Positions 8,465 to 16,335 of a stretch of DNA of 20,591 nt are shown one piece after another. Origin of the DNA: CAYVXE01 sp964455375. GTDB taxonomy: Bacteria; Zhuqueibacterota; Zhuqueibacteria; Oceanimicrobiales; Oceanimicrobiaceae. How positions within the stretch are numbered: position 1 is the stretch's first letter; each line of letters begins with the position of its first letter. The position numbers and the translations under genes are program-made. The DNA lies in contig CAYVXE010000080.1 of NCBI GenBank assembly GCA_964455375.1, positions 1 through 20,591 of the forward strand, read 5' to 3'. The notes under the pieces are model-generated. The model worked only from the letters and a program-made list of their open reading frames with translations, ran no database searches and was not told the origin of the DNA.

Positions 8465-11400
8465 TCACTTAATTACAGCAAACCTGCCGATTTTTTTACC
8501 AATTCCGGGAGCATCCACATGAAAAACATAGATACCATAAGCGATGTCCATGCCGTCCTGGGACACCAGACTCCATGCTTCCTGTCCGTTAGAATTTGGC
8601 GCACTGTGTTCAATGGTTTGCACCAGATGGCCGCTGACCGTGTAAATACGGATGGTACATTCACCCGGTAAGTTTATGAAATAAATCCGCCTTTCGCCAC
8701 GACCGACACTCGAGGTTTGCGGCTCCCAGGAAGCAGCTCCCACATAAGGATTGGGAACCACCGCAATCTTATTCAGATCTGACGTCGCTTTTTCCCGGTT
8801 AAACGAAGGCGCTTTGGTTGAGAACTCGAAAAACTCCCCGCTCCGAAATGGCTTTTGGGTCACCACCCGGAAGACATCGCCCGGTTTTGGCACTTTCCGG
8901 TCGGTTTCCGCTAATGTGGTATCCTGGATAAAAGAGACTGACCAACCTACCTGCAAGTCGGCAAAGGAAGTGGCCGCCTTCCCGGCAGAATCGCCAACAA
9001 TAAAAAAAAGCGCATCTCCGGCATCGAAAAGGCTGTCTTTGTCCACGTCCCTGAAAATAAATTGGAAATGTTCAATATTCTCGGTTAAATTCCGAACCAC
9101 AACATTGGACGCATTCGGCTTACTAAAAGAGGTCGCCGGAAAAGCCGTATCGCCCTCGCCTTTTTCTTTAAAAAGAATTTCAAAATCTGCCGGGTAAGCA
9201 ACACGTTTTGTCTGGTAAGCCGGAGCAAAGCGAGCGTCAAAACCGAGGCGCACAATGTAGTTGCTTTCGCCTTTCACCCAACCGGAATTGGCGTTGTCGA
9301 TAAAAACATTGGCATCATTTTTCATGTCGATAGCAAACCCATCTAAAACCGGCGTCTGTTCGTTCTCAGACTTAAGTTGTGTTAGCGAAATAAGCGTATC
9401 ATTGGCCGAGTAGTCGATTAACCGGTACGAGGGATGAGGATTGTTGTGAAACGCTGAGAAGTCTTCAAATTCGAGACGATAAACGTGATTGTTTCGCAAA
9501 GAATCCGGGTCAAGCACATTAATAGACACCGTACCGGTGGCCGGTCCTTTTGGCGGCGTTAAGTCAATTTCCGGTGCTATGTATCCCGCTGCCGGTGCGC
9601 TCGGCGTGACCACCGCCGTGTTAATATCCGTTTCAACTTTTCCGTTAATGTTCACTCTGATGATGCTTGTGGTCTCAGATGGGGGAATGCCCAGGAATTC
9701 TCCTTTTATGGTTGTGGCGGTAAACCCCTGGTCATAAGCAACCACAGCATAATAATAAGTCTGGCCGTTTTGCACGGTAGTATCAATATAAGAGTGCCGC
9801 AATCCGGAATCATTTCCAAGGTTAAAAAGCGCCCCATTGACATTGATGGGATGCAATCCTTTTACACCGTCGACCAGGTCGAATTGAGCGATTGGTTTTC
9901 TGAATGTCGCTTTGCCAAACGCATCGGTGATTAGTTTGTTCTCCAGGAAGTTCGGTTCGGTGCTTCGATAGATACGGTACCCTTCAAAGTTGAACTTTTG
10001 AAAAAATTGATCAAAGGTCAGTTCGGCGCGATTATCCCAGTATAACGTGACCCGTTTATCACCGGCAATCGCTTTTACAATGGGTTTTTCCGGAGGTTTT
10101 GCAAAACGGTAATTTGCGTTAAAAATCTGCTGTACCGTGCGTTTCCGCCTGAATATATCATCCTGATCGATACCGAAAATCAATGCCATGGAGAAACGCT
10201 GGGTTTCGCCGGTATCCTGAATCTGACCGGTCGTTGCACTGTAGGTGTTTTTACCGAACATGTGAAACAGGTAACTCGAGAAGAAATTTGCAAGGTTGAC
10301 CCCCACAAGAGAAGCACCGTGTGGAGCCGGCAGCGATGAAAGTGCACCCCAGTTTTCTTCGTCGTTGTCGAGGTCAAATGGTGTGTGAACCGGGAAAATC
10401 AAAAATCCGGTTAAACCGAGCTGGTCAGATTCATCTTTATCGAGAATGCCGAAATTAGGCTCGCCCTGATCCGGCCGGCCATTGGCTTCCGAACCATCCG
10501 CATCCGGTCCAGTGTATCCGTCACTGAATGGGCCAATGCCGTCGGAGCCGACATCATCGTTTAACGGTTCGCCGCTATTCCAGACGCCGTTTTCATTGAC
10601 GTCGGTAAAAGAGCGCCAGCTGGCATTTTCATCTGCGTCCCAGTGTGGGAGCCAGGAACGACCATAGAAAACACGGAAACTCGTCGTATCCTGGAAGACA
10701 TTCACAAGAAACGGATCATTGACGGGATTTTCGATGAAATTGACAGCTTCATTGTTGCGGCGTTCATCCGTGAGCCCATCCTCATCGTTATCTTTGAAGT
10801 CGTCTGAGATTCCCGGGCTTTCTAAAAATGCATAGGCTGATAATCCAACCGGACTCCAATTCCCCGGACTGCCAAAAGGGACGGTTGACCATGCAAATGA
10901 AATATCCAAAACATCATCATAGTCCCCGGCATTGTTGGAAGAATTATCATGTCCACCAATCCCCCAATCGACATATTGGCCAAACAGCGTGCGTTCATAA
11001 TCGGTTGTGGATGTATTGGTGATTTCATAGAACCAAAAAATCACATCCTCTGCCAATACTTGCGACCATTGGAAACCACGAACATGAACCTGCATACCCA
11101 AACCACCGCGTTCCGGGTCTTCCGCATCCGGCCGGAAGTTGTGTTTAAGAATATATTCTCTGTCCTCGTCGTCATCCATGACAAAGTACGTTTCTAAATC
11201 GGCATTCAGGACGCCCTTACCAAAAAAACCGTTCCAGGTATTGTTCCAATCAACCGGACGGTCTGGCCAGGTATCCGGCCAGGTGTTAGGCCTGTTGCTC
11301 TGCGCCGGGCTGGATTGAAATGGATTTGCATAGCCCGGAAGCGGCCACCAGCCGTACGTTACACCCGTAGATAAATCGTTCCGGGTAAATTCATAGTAAT

Positions 11401-11725
11401 TGGTTTCAAGAGGATGAATGATTGTACCGCTTGGCGACCTCGTTTCGGCCTGAACGATGATTGCAATACCGTCAACATACGTGTGATTTGTACCCTTTGG
11501 CCACACACCACTACGGGACGGTTCATTTAACCAATCTGCAATCTCACCAAAATTATAGTAGATCGTTGAAACCAGATTACCATCCATGATGCCTTTTTTG
11601 CTGTTGTTATGATCGCCTTTATTCTTATCAATGAGTCGTTGTGCAAAAACATCGGAACGGCTTAAACTCAAAACCGAAAGAAAAAATAAGAATAATAAAA
11701 TTATCTTAACGTTGTTTCGAAACAC
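8465..11725 (-). CDS. Large secreted surface protein with Ca-binding-like loops, FN3-like domain and T9SS type A sorting tail
   Basis: This 1086-residue protein has a signal peptide (hydrophobic about 8-22, likely cut near VFA-Q29). Residues about 40-300 form a Trp/Tyr/Gly-rich beta region I cannot assign. Residues about 310-435 carry Asp/Asn/Gly-rich loops resembling dockerin or thrombospondin-3 calcium sites: DNDEDG (about 312), DVNENGVWNSGEP (about 375) and PDADGSEANGRPDQGEP (about 406). A fibronectin-III-like segment follows (about 540-690, KPIVKAIAGDKRVTLYW, then GYRIYRS). The C-terminus (about 985-1086) begins VVPNPYVGAASWEP and ends VFHVDAPGIGKKIGRFAVIK, a T9SS type A sorting domain. 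The start is GTG, backed by AGGGAGG upstream. It sits 84 bp after the TonB receptor gene and before the PorV-like gene. Its position resembles SusD's beside SusC, but no SusD motifs are seen; ligand and function are unknown. Confidence 0.8.
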   Translation of the reverse strand: MFRNNVKIILLFLFFLSVLSLSRSDVFAQRLIDKNKGDHNNSKKGIMDGNLVSTIYYNFGEIADWLNEPSRSGVWPKGTNHTYVDGIAIIVQAETRSPSGTIIHPLETNYYEFTRNDLSTGVTYGWWPLPGYANPFQSSPAQSNRPNTWPDTWPDRPVDWNNTWNGFFGKGVLNADLETYFVMDDDEDREYILKHNFRPDAEDPERGGLGMQVHVRGFQWSQVLAEDVIFWFYEITNTSTTDYERTLFGQYVDWGIGGHDNSSNNAGDYDDVLDISFAWSTVPFGSPGNWSPVGLSAYAFLESPGISDDFKDNDEDGLTDERRNNEAVNFIENPVNDPFLVNVFQDTTSFRVFYGRSWLPHWDADENASWRSFTDVNENGVWNSGEPLNDDVGSDGIGPFSDGYTGPDADGSEANGRPDQGEPNFGILDKDESDQLGLTGFLIFPVHTPFDLDNDEENWGALSSLPAPHGASLVGVNLANFFSSYLFHMFGKNTYSATTGQIQDTGETQRFSMALIFGIDQDDIFRRKRTVQQIFNANYRFAKPPEKPIVKAIAGDKRVTLYWDNRAELTFDQFFQKFNFEGYRIYRSTEPNFLENKLITDAFGKATFRKPIAQFDLVDGVKGLHPINVNGALFNLGNDSGLRHSYIDTTVQNGQTYYYAVVAYDQGFTATTIKGEFLGIPPSETTSIIRVNINGKVETDINTAVVTPSAPAAGYIAPEIDLTPPKGPATGTVSINVLDPDSLRNNHVYRLEFEDFSAFHNNPHPSYRLIDYSANDTLISLTQLKSENEQTPVLDGFAIDMKNDANVFIDNANSGWVKGESNYIVRLGFDARFAPAYQTKRVAYPADFEILFKEKGEGDTAFPATSFSKPNASNVVVRNLTENIEHFQFIFRDVDKDSLFDAGDALFFIVGDSAGKAATSFADLQVGWSVSFIQDTTLAETDRKVPKPGDVFRVVTQKPFRSGEFFEFSTKAPSFNREKATSDLNKIAVVPNPYVGAASWEPQTSSVGRGERRIYFINLPGECTIRIYTVSGHLVQTIEHSAPNSNGQEAWSLVSQDGMDIAYGIYVFHVDAPGIGKKIGRFAVIK

Positions 11726-11809
11726 CTTTTCCCTCCCTACTTTCGAGGATTGAATTCAACTGATTTATCATTTGATATTTTTTACAAACAAATACTCTTT
11801 GGTGATTCT

Positions 11810-14500
11810 CTAGTATTTATAAGACAAACCCACAACAATTTGCCTTGGAGGCGAATAAAAATCCGGTCTGGTAAAAAACTCTTTGAGTGTATTGACCCCC
11901 CGGGGCGCCTGCTGGGCGCGGGTTAACTCAAGGGTCTCTCCCGCCCGACCGGTATCAGCAAACACCTCTTTTTCGTTTTTTCGATCAAATAGATTGAAGA
12001 CCTTCGCAAAAACAGAAACTCGATTCTTCTTAAATTGCAAAAATTTTGTCATAAATAGATCAACATTAAAAAATGCCGGACGGTTGTCACTGTTTTCCAG
12101 ACCGGTACGTTGATTCTGCAATGCCGGTGTATAAGGCAGCCCGGAACCCAACCTACCGATAAAACTTGCAATAAAATCGCCTGGTTTACCAAGTGTAACC
12201 GTTAAATTTAAAGAGTGCCGGCGATCCCAATCCAGAGGTACGAGCTGTTTGTTTCCTTCAATGGGTGGAGTCTGCTGGGCATTCTCAAATTCATCATTGG
12301 GATTCGAGGCGTTACCTTCGGCCACCTGGTACGTATAGTCGATGTTGGCCCCGATACCGTTATGTAATCGTTTCTCCAAAGAAAATGTTATGCCACGGAC
12401 TTCCCCGTAATCCCGGTTGATAAATTTACCAAACTTTCTGAATTCATTTTTAATGTGAAGCTCCTGACTAAGGAGATTTCTTATATCTTTAAAATACCCT
12501 GTTATGGTAATGCCTAATTCATCCGTAAGCCCCTGCTGTAAACCGATTTCATAGACGACGGTTTTTTGCGGTTTTAAATCCGCGTTACCGATGGTTTGCC
12601 CAATAAACGCTGGAAAATTTCCGGTCAAAGGAATTCTAAAGTTGGGATTCCGATACAAAAAATCAAACGGCGGCACCTGAAAAAAATGGCCGTACGAAAT
12701 GTGAATGGCGCCCCGATCCGTGATTGGATACGAAATACCAATACGAGGACTAAATTGGGATTTGATCGATGCATTCTTAAAAAGTGCGTCAGGGAAAGGC
12801 GGCTGCTTATCATCGAGGACGGCAATGTTGTCGGGGTCAAGTAAAACCCTGGCATCCGGCTTAAAATAGTCGTAGCGGATACCCACATTGACAATGAGAT
12901 AATCTAATTCGATTTTATCTTGCAAATAGGCTGCAAATTGACGCGGACTATTGTTGTACGTATTAAAATCGAAGCTGCCAGGCGCAGGAAGAGCAGGTTT
13001 AAATCCTGTGGATGCATCAACGCGAATTTGAAAGTCCTCATAGCCTAATTTATGAACTTTTAATTCTACGCCGGCCTTTAATTGATGTGCAGTCGTAACC
13101 TGAGCGGTCAAATCGATTTTTCCCGTATAAGTTTTTGTGGTGTGTTTAAAGTGCCAGTTTTCAGTACCTCCGGTAAAAAAGGCACTACCACCGACGTCCC
13201 GTTTTCTATCGGGATTGACATATCGGGGATCAAGTGGATTTGCAAATGCGTATTGCTTAAATTTGGTGACAAAAACCGACCCGATAAAATCGACAAATGC
13301 CGCTTGGTTTAACAATTGCGTGTAACTGATGCTGCCAAGATAGCCTCTTTGGAAACGTTTATAATCACCGTCGGGGTTTAACTGAAACAGATGGCTCTCA
13401 CCGTTATATTCACGAAAATCTCTTTTTTGATAAAAACCATGCAGCGTCACGCCTTTTGAGTTACCAACTTTAATGTTAAGTTTTCCCTGTACACTCACTC
13501 TTTTGCTACGATTCATTGGTACGAATGCGCTATCCCCGGTGGCGCCAACAAACCACTTATTAGGATCATTGGCTGAAAAATTCGAAGAATCCGACGGGTT
13601 AAAAATACGCTGGCCATAAATGTAGCCCTGATCATTAAGAAATCTCCCGGAGACAAAAAAGCGCAAAAAATTTCCCATGCCCGGAACGGGTCCACTTAAA
13701 CTACCCTGAACGTTGTAAAGATCGGATGGGGAAATATGGTCGACATTTTTGAAAATATTGTTGTGGTTTGTAACATAATCTCCATCATAAAACGAAATTT
13801 CACCGGAGTAAAAATCATCAGGTATTTTTGTAACCTGATTCACCACACCGGAAAGCGCCTCCCCATATTCAGCGTTAAACGTGCCGCTCAAAATCTGGAC
13901 TTCCTGAATAGCATTAACTTCGGCCTGCATGGAAAAGTCTCCCGAAAATGCATCGACCACCGACACACCGTCGATCATGTATTTAACTTCATTCGACCGC
14001 CCCCCACGAAAGTGACCGTCAACCACACCAGCCTGTAAGTTCACAACAGTCGCAACGTCTTCAATTGGCAACAGAGCTATTTCTTCCCCGCCTACTTTTG
14101 ACGTGGTTGAGGTGAGATCTTTTTGTATCAGAGGACGTTCAGCGTTCACAACAATCTCTGACATCGCTATAGCCGATTCGTGCAGTTGAAAATCTAATCG
14201 TGTTGTGAGATCAATCGAAACTTTTACGTTATTCATCGCAACTGACGAATAACCGATTGCAGTAACTTTTAACCGGTAAGTACCGGGTGGAATATTTAAG
14301 ATGAAATAATTCCCTTTAAGGTCAGCCGCAGCGCCCTGAGTTGTGCCTACAAGAATAATGTTTGCCCCGATTACCGGTTCATTGGTAGCGGCGTCTATAA
14401 TTTTGCCGGCAATTTTGCCGGTCGTTCCTGCAAACACATTCTTTGAAACGAAAAAAATGACCAGTACAATCAGAATTGTGAACAAACATTTTCGCTGCAT
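11810..14500 (-). CDS. TonB-dependent outer-membrane receptor, Oar-like, with N-terminal carboxypeptidase-regulatory-like domain
   Basis: This protein of about 896 residues begins with a signal peptide (MQRKCLFTILIVLVIFFVSK, cut after VFA). A CarboxypepD_reg-like beta-sandwich covers about residues 27-107 (GKIAGKIIDAATNEPVIGAN, GTYRLKVTAIGYS). The plug domain runs from about 120 to 220 (SEIVVNAERPLIQKDLTS, GGRSNEVKYMIDGVSVVD). The rest is a 22-strand-type barrel ending in the aromatic signature VVGLSYKY. It imports a large ligand through the outer membrane, powered by TonB/ExbBD encoded elsewhere. I see no clear TonB box. The architecture is SusC/Oar-like, but the next gene is not SusD. An ATG at 14515 is in frame but has no ribosome-binding site; AAGGTGAG lies 4 nt before the ATG at 14500, so I chose that start. 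It is likely the first gene of the surface-protein group. Confidence 0.9.
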   Translation of the reverse strand: MQRKCLFTILIVLVIFFVSKNVFAGTTGKIAGKIIDAATNEPVIGANIILVGTTQGAAADLKGNYFILNIPPGTYRLKVTAIGYSSVAMNNVKVSIDLTTRLDFQLHESAIAMSEIVVNAERPLIQKDLTSTTSKVGGEEIALLPIEDVATVVNLQAGVVDGHFRGGRSNEVKYMIDGVSVVDAFSGDFSMQAEVNAIQEVQILSGTFNAEYGEALSGVVNQVTKIPDDFYSGEISFYDGDYVTNHNNIFKNVDHISPSDLYNVQGSLSGPVPGMGNFLRFFVSGRFLNDQGYIYGQRIFNPSDSSNFSANDPNKWFVGATGDSAFVPMNRSKRVSVQGKLNIKVGNSKGVTLHGFYQKRDFREYNGESHLFQLNPDGDYKRFQRGYLGSISYTQLLNQAAFVDFIGSVFVTKFKQYAFANPLDPRYVNPDRKRDVGGSAFFTGGTENWHFKHTTKTYTGKIDLTAQVTTAHQLKAGVELKVHKLGYEDFQIRVDASTGFKPALPAPGSFDFNTYNNSPRQFAAYLQDKIELDYLIVNVGIRYDYFKPDARVLLDPDNIAVLDDKQPPFPDALFKNASIKSQFSPRIGISYPITDRGAIHISYGHFFQVPPFDFLYRNPNFRIPLTGNFPAFIGQTIGNADLKPQKTVVYEIGLQQGLTDELGITITGYFKDIRNLLSQELHIKNEFRKFGKFINRDYGEVRGITFSLEKRLHNGIGANIDYTYQVAEGNASNPNDEFENAQQTPPIEGNKQLVPLDWDRRHSLNLTVTLGKPGDFIASFIGRLGSGLPYTPALQNQRTGLENSDNRPAFFNVDLFMTKFLQFKKNRVSVFAKVFNLFDRKNEKEVFADTGRAGETLELTRAQQAPRGVNTLKEFFTRPDFYSPPRQIVVGLSYKY

Positions 14501-14504
14501 TCTA

Positions 14505-14512
14505 CTCACCTT
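14505..14512 (-). promoter_or_regulatory. Shine-Dalgarno site deciding the TonB receptor start
   Basis: On the minus strand AAGGTGAG lies just upstream of the ATG at 14500. The in-frame ATG at 14515 has only an AT-rich leader and no purine-rich box before it. This favours a start five codons downstream of the longest reading frame and gives a compact signal peptide beginning MQRKC. Confidence 0.6.
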
Positions 14513-14636
14513 CATTTCGGGAAATAATAAGAAGAATAATAAATTTTGATCATGATTACAATTTAAAATTTTCGTATTATTGCTATCAAAATAGAATATT
14601 ATTAAGAATCAACACATGATAGAACGATAACTTTTA

Positions 14637-14725
14637 GCCACGGATTGACATCCGGCAGATGCCGGAAAACACGGATTCTCTTTTTGCTGCTTAAAAATGC
14701 GTGTTCATCCGTGATAATCAGTGGC
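14637..14725. repeat. 89-bp inverted-end repeat element of the CACGGAT type
   Basis: The left end GCCACGGATT (14637-14646) and the right end AATCAGTGGC (14716-14725) are complementary at 9 of 10 positions. Inside are further CACGGATT and ATCCGTG copies in opposite orientation and a perfect 7-bp hairpin with a 2-nt loop (TCCGGCA at 14651-14657, TGCCGGA at 14660-14666). It resembles, from memory, the CACGGATTNACACGGATT-like dispersed repeats common between genes in environmental genomes. It is probably a non-autonomous, MITE-like repeat with no coding role. Confidence 0.55.
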
Positions 14726-14910
14726 CAAATTATTTTTCGTCTTTTTCAAGCACGGCCAAATGGCTCGAAACACATGGAAAACTTTAATCCCATGGCAAAA
14801 CAGCTCGAAACAGAATGCATCTTTTAAATCGAATAACCAAAATAATGATTTAGCTAAGTGCGAAACTTGAGTAAAATGATTTTTCAAAGAAAATGTGTGA
14901 CTTTATAGCC

Positions 14911-14952
14911 GGCGTTTCGCTGAAAACGGATAGTACTTTTCAGCAAAACGCC
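14911..14952 (-). terminator. Strong hairpin downstream of the T9SS-tailed protein gene
   Basis: The arms 14911-14926 and 14937-14952 pair over 16 bp around a 10-nt loop. Read as minus-strand RNA, the one non-Watson-Crick position becomes a G-U pair, so the stem is unbroken in that orientation only. It lies 46 bp past the stop codon of the gene ending at 14999, where a terminator is expected. No T-run follows it on either strand, so it may be a 3' stabilising or Rho-associated structure instead of an intrinsic terminator. Confidence 0.5.
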
Positions 14953-14998
14953 GCTAAATTGAATCTTGCTTAACCGTTCAGAACAACACTTCGCATGA

Positions 14999-16044
14999 TT
15001 ACTTGAGTAAAATCATCTTGCGTGTCAGAACGACATTCTGAGTCCGCATCTGATAAAAATACATACCGGAACCAACGATGTCACCGCTTTGATCCGTGCC
15101 GTTCCACGTTACTTCATATTGACCGGCGACACGGTTTTCATTTAACAGTGTTTTGATTTTTTGTCCAAGCATGTTAAAAATTGTAATTTTAACATTACCG
15201 TCTTCCGGCATCGCAAAGGTAATATTCGTCGAAGGATTAAACGGATTCGGGTAGTTTGCTCCTAATTCGTAGGTCACCGGAATGCTTGAATCAACCGTTC
15301 CGTCCACTGATGTGACATTCAGTTTCTCCACCGTCAGGTCATCGAAATAAATCGTTCCGGTGAATCTGGCATAAATGTGCAGACGCACGGCCAAAGCTTT
15401 GGCTTCGGGATCATCAGGAACAGTGACATCAAGCGAATACTGTGTCCAGTCAAATTGCGTCACCGCAGGGAATATCCACTGCGTATCGACCGGAAAACCC
15501 GGAACGTTGTTGAATCCGTCGTTGTTGCCGTTGCCTTTGAAAAAACCATACGTGAAACCCGCTGCCCAGGTCACTGGAAAGGCCGCCGCTGAATCCGGTA
15601 CCAAACTTTGCGCCTTCACCCATACGCTGATCCTGAGAACGTCACCTGCTTTCACATTCTCCAGAGCGGAAATATCCGCCGCTTTGCCAGGCTGCATGGG
15701 AGCGCCGCCATCGGTGAAAATAAACCGCTTCGTGCCCACAAACGCATCATGCGGATCACGGTCAAACGGCAGATCAAATTTCAACGAATAAAGACCCGAA
15801 TGCGNNNNNNNNNNNNNNNNNNNNNNNNNNNNNNNNNNNNNNNNNNNNNNNNNNNNNNNNNNNNNNNNNNNNNNNNNNNNNNNNNNNNNNNNNNNNNNNN
15901 NNNNCCCGGTGCGCTGCCCAGTGTCCAATAGGATGGCTCCGCGCCTTCAAAACCACCAATCGAATTAATCTGGGAAAATGCGATCGTCCCTCCAAAAATC
16001 ACGGAAAGACAGATCATGAAAATGATTCTTGTAGAAATCTTCAT
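14999..16044 (-). CDS. Secreted protein with carbohydrate-binding-like domain and T9SS type A sorting tail, interrupted by an assembly gap
   Basis: The N-terminal part (47 residues from 16044) has a signal peptide cut after AFS-Q, then INSIGGFEGAEPSYWTLG, and runs into 100 N. After the gap the gene continues with HSGLYSLKFDL, a jelly-roll segment with a KAGDVLRISVWVKAQS strand and a DWTQYSLDVTV...GTIYFDDLTVEKL end, typical of galactose-binding-like carbohydrate-binding modules. The T9SS type A tail follows (YELGANYPNPFNPSTNITFA, then FNMLGQKIKTL and SGMYFYQMRTQNVVLTRKMILLK). The two halves are in different frames across the printed gap, which the placeholder length explains. It should be exported and anchored or released at the surface, binding a glycan; no catalytic domain is visible, but one could lie in the missing part. 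The start has AGGAGG 6 nt upstream. I am confident it is one gene, less so of its ligand. Confidence 0.82.
15805..15904. other. Assembly gap of 100 N inside a gene
   Basis: Exactly 100 N are present, the usual placeholder for a scaffold join of unknown size. The flanking halves of the same gene would be in frame if the true missing length leaves remainder 2 on division by 3, which 100 does not. The reading-frame break here is therefore an artefact. Confidence 0.95.
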
Positions 16045-16090
16045 CTTAACCTCCTGATAGTCAGTATTTGACCGAAAACCCGGCCAGCTA

Positions 16091-16159
16091 AGTCATTCCG
16101 GTTCCGGCAGACAGTGGATTTACGCCGGAAGCCAACGGACTTACGCAGTAGATTCCCGC
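16091..16159. repeat. Degenerate dispersed repeat with 21-bp period and palindromic GTCATTCCGG-type ends
   Basis: Two adjacent 21-bp units (16105-16125 and 16126-16146) match at 16 of 21 positions, and a partial third unit (16147-16159) continues the pattern. The stretch also holds a 7-bp perfect stem (TTCCGGC at 16102-16108, GCCGGAA at 16124-16130). The start GTCATTCCGG and the ATTCCCGC block recall, from memory, the GTCATTCCCGCG...GGGAAT intergenic repeats of many bacteria. It lies in the upstream region of the T9SS-tailed protein and probably has no coding role. Confidence 0.4.
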
Positions 16160-16205
16160 TAAGAGCACGCGGCAACCACAGCGAAATGGTATTTTCGTGC
16201 AAACA

Positions 16206-16319
16206 CTAGTGAATAATTTCCTGTGAACTTAACCCTCCAACTACAAAAAAACAGCACAATAACAACCGTTGTATTGAACAGACGAAAAACAACGATTTAA
16301 GTCCTGAGATGTTTTGCAA
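16206..16319 (-). CDS. Possible 37-residue hydrophobic small ORF behind an extended Shine-Dalgarno
   Basis: The minus strand has TAAGGAGGTGATTG just after the dehydrogenase stop codon, an exceptionally long match to the anti-Shine-Dalgarno end of 16S rRNA. No ATG follows at normal spacing, but a TTG at 16319 opens a 37-codon frame starting MQNISGLKSLFFVCSIQR, with a hydrophobic, Cys-containing core (LLLLCCFFVVGG) and ending in TAG. It looks like a signal or membrane peptide. The TTG is very close to the GGAGG core (3 nt), which argues against efficient initiation. It could be a leader peptide, a toxin-like small membrane protein, or the remnant of a lost third operon gene. Confidence is low. 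Confidence 0.25.
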   Translation of the reverse strand: MQNISGLKSLFFVCSIQRLLLCCFFVVGGLSSQEIIH

Positions 16320-16335
16320 TCACCTCCTTATTTGT

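Larger units (their letters stand above)
14501..14998. other. Long intergenic region between the TonB receptor and the T9SS-tailed protein
   Basis: I find no supported gene here. The stretch next to the receptor (14516-14635) is strongly AT-rich and should hold the receptor's promoter, but I cannot pick a clear -35/-10 pair. It then contains an 89-bp inverted-end element (14637-14725), a pair of GCTCGAAACA direct repeats spaced 40 bp apart (14763 and 14803), and a strong hairpin (14911-14952). Short reading frames across it lie inside these repeats and have no recognisable content. Confidence 0.5.

Noticed and set aside
8751..9197. 148-codon plus-strand frame
   Set aside because: Antisense to the 1086-residue protein; no recognisable domain.
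11713..11724. 12-bp palindrome TGTTTCGAAACA at the start of the 1086-residue gene, resembling the LacI half-site
   Set aside because: The half-sites are in the opposite order to the operator at 18466-18487 and the site lies over the start codon; likely chance or codon-driven.
8465..11725. Idea that the 1086-residue protein is a SusD homologue
   Set aside because: It is about twice SusD's length, is beta-rich with an FN3-like domain and a T9SS tail, has no lipobox and no helical TPR-like segments.
14763..14812. Two GCTCGAAACA direct repeats 40 bp apart, sharing TCGAAAC with the LacI operator
   Set aside because: Lacks the central CpG palindrome needed by LacI regulators, and TCGAAAC also occurs elsewhere in coding sequence.
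15375..15791. 138-codon plus-strand frame
   Set aside because: Antisense shadow of the T9SS-tailed protein, whose motifs on the minus strand are clear.
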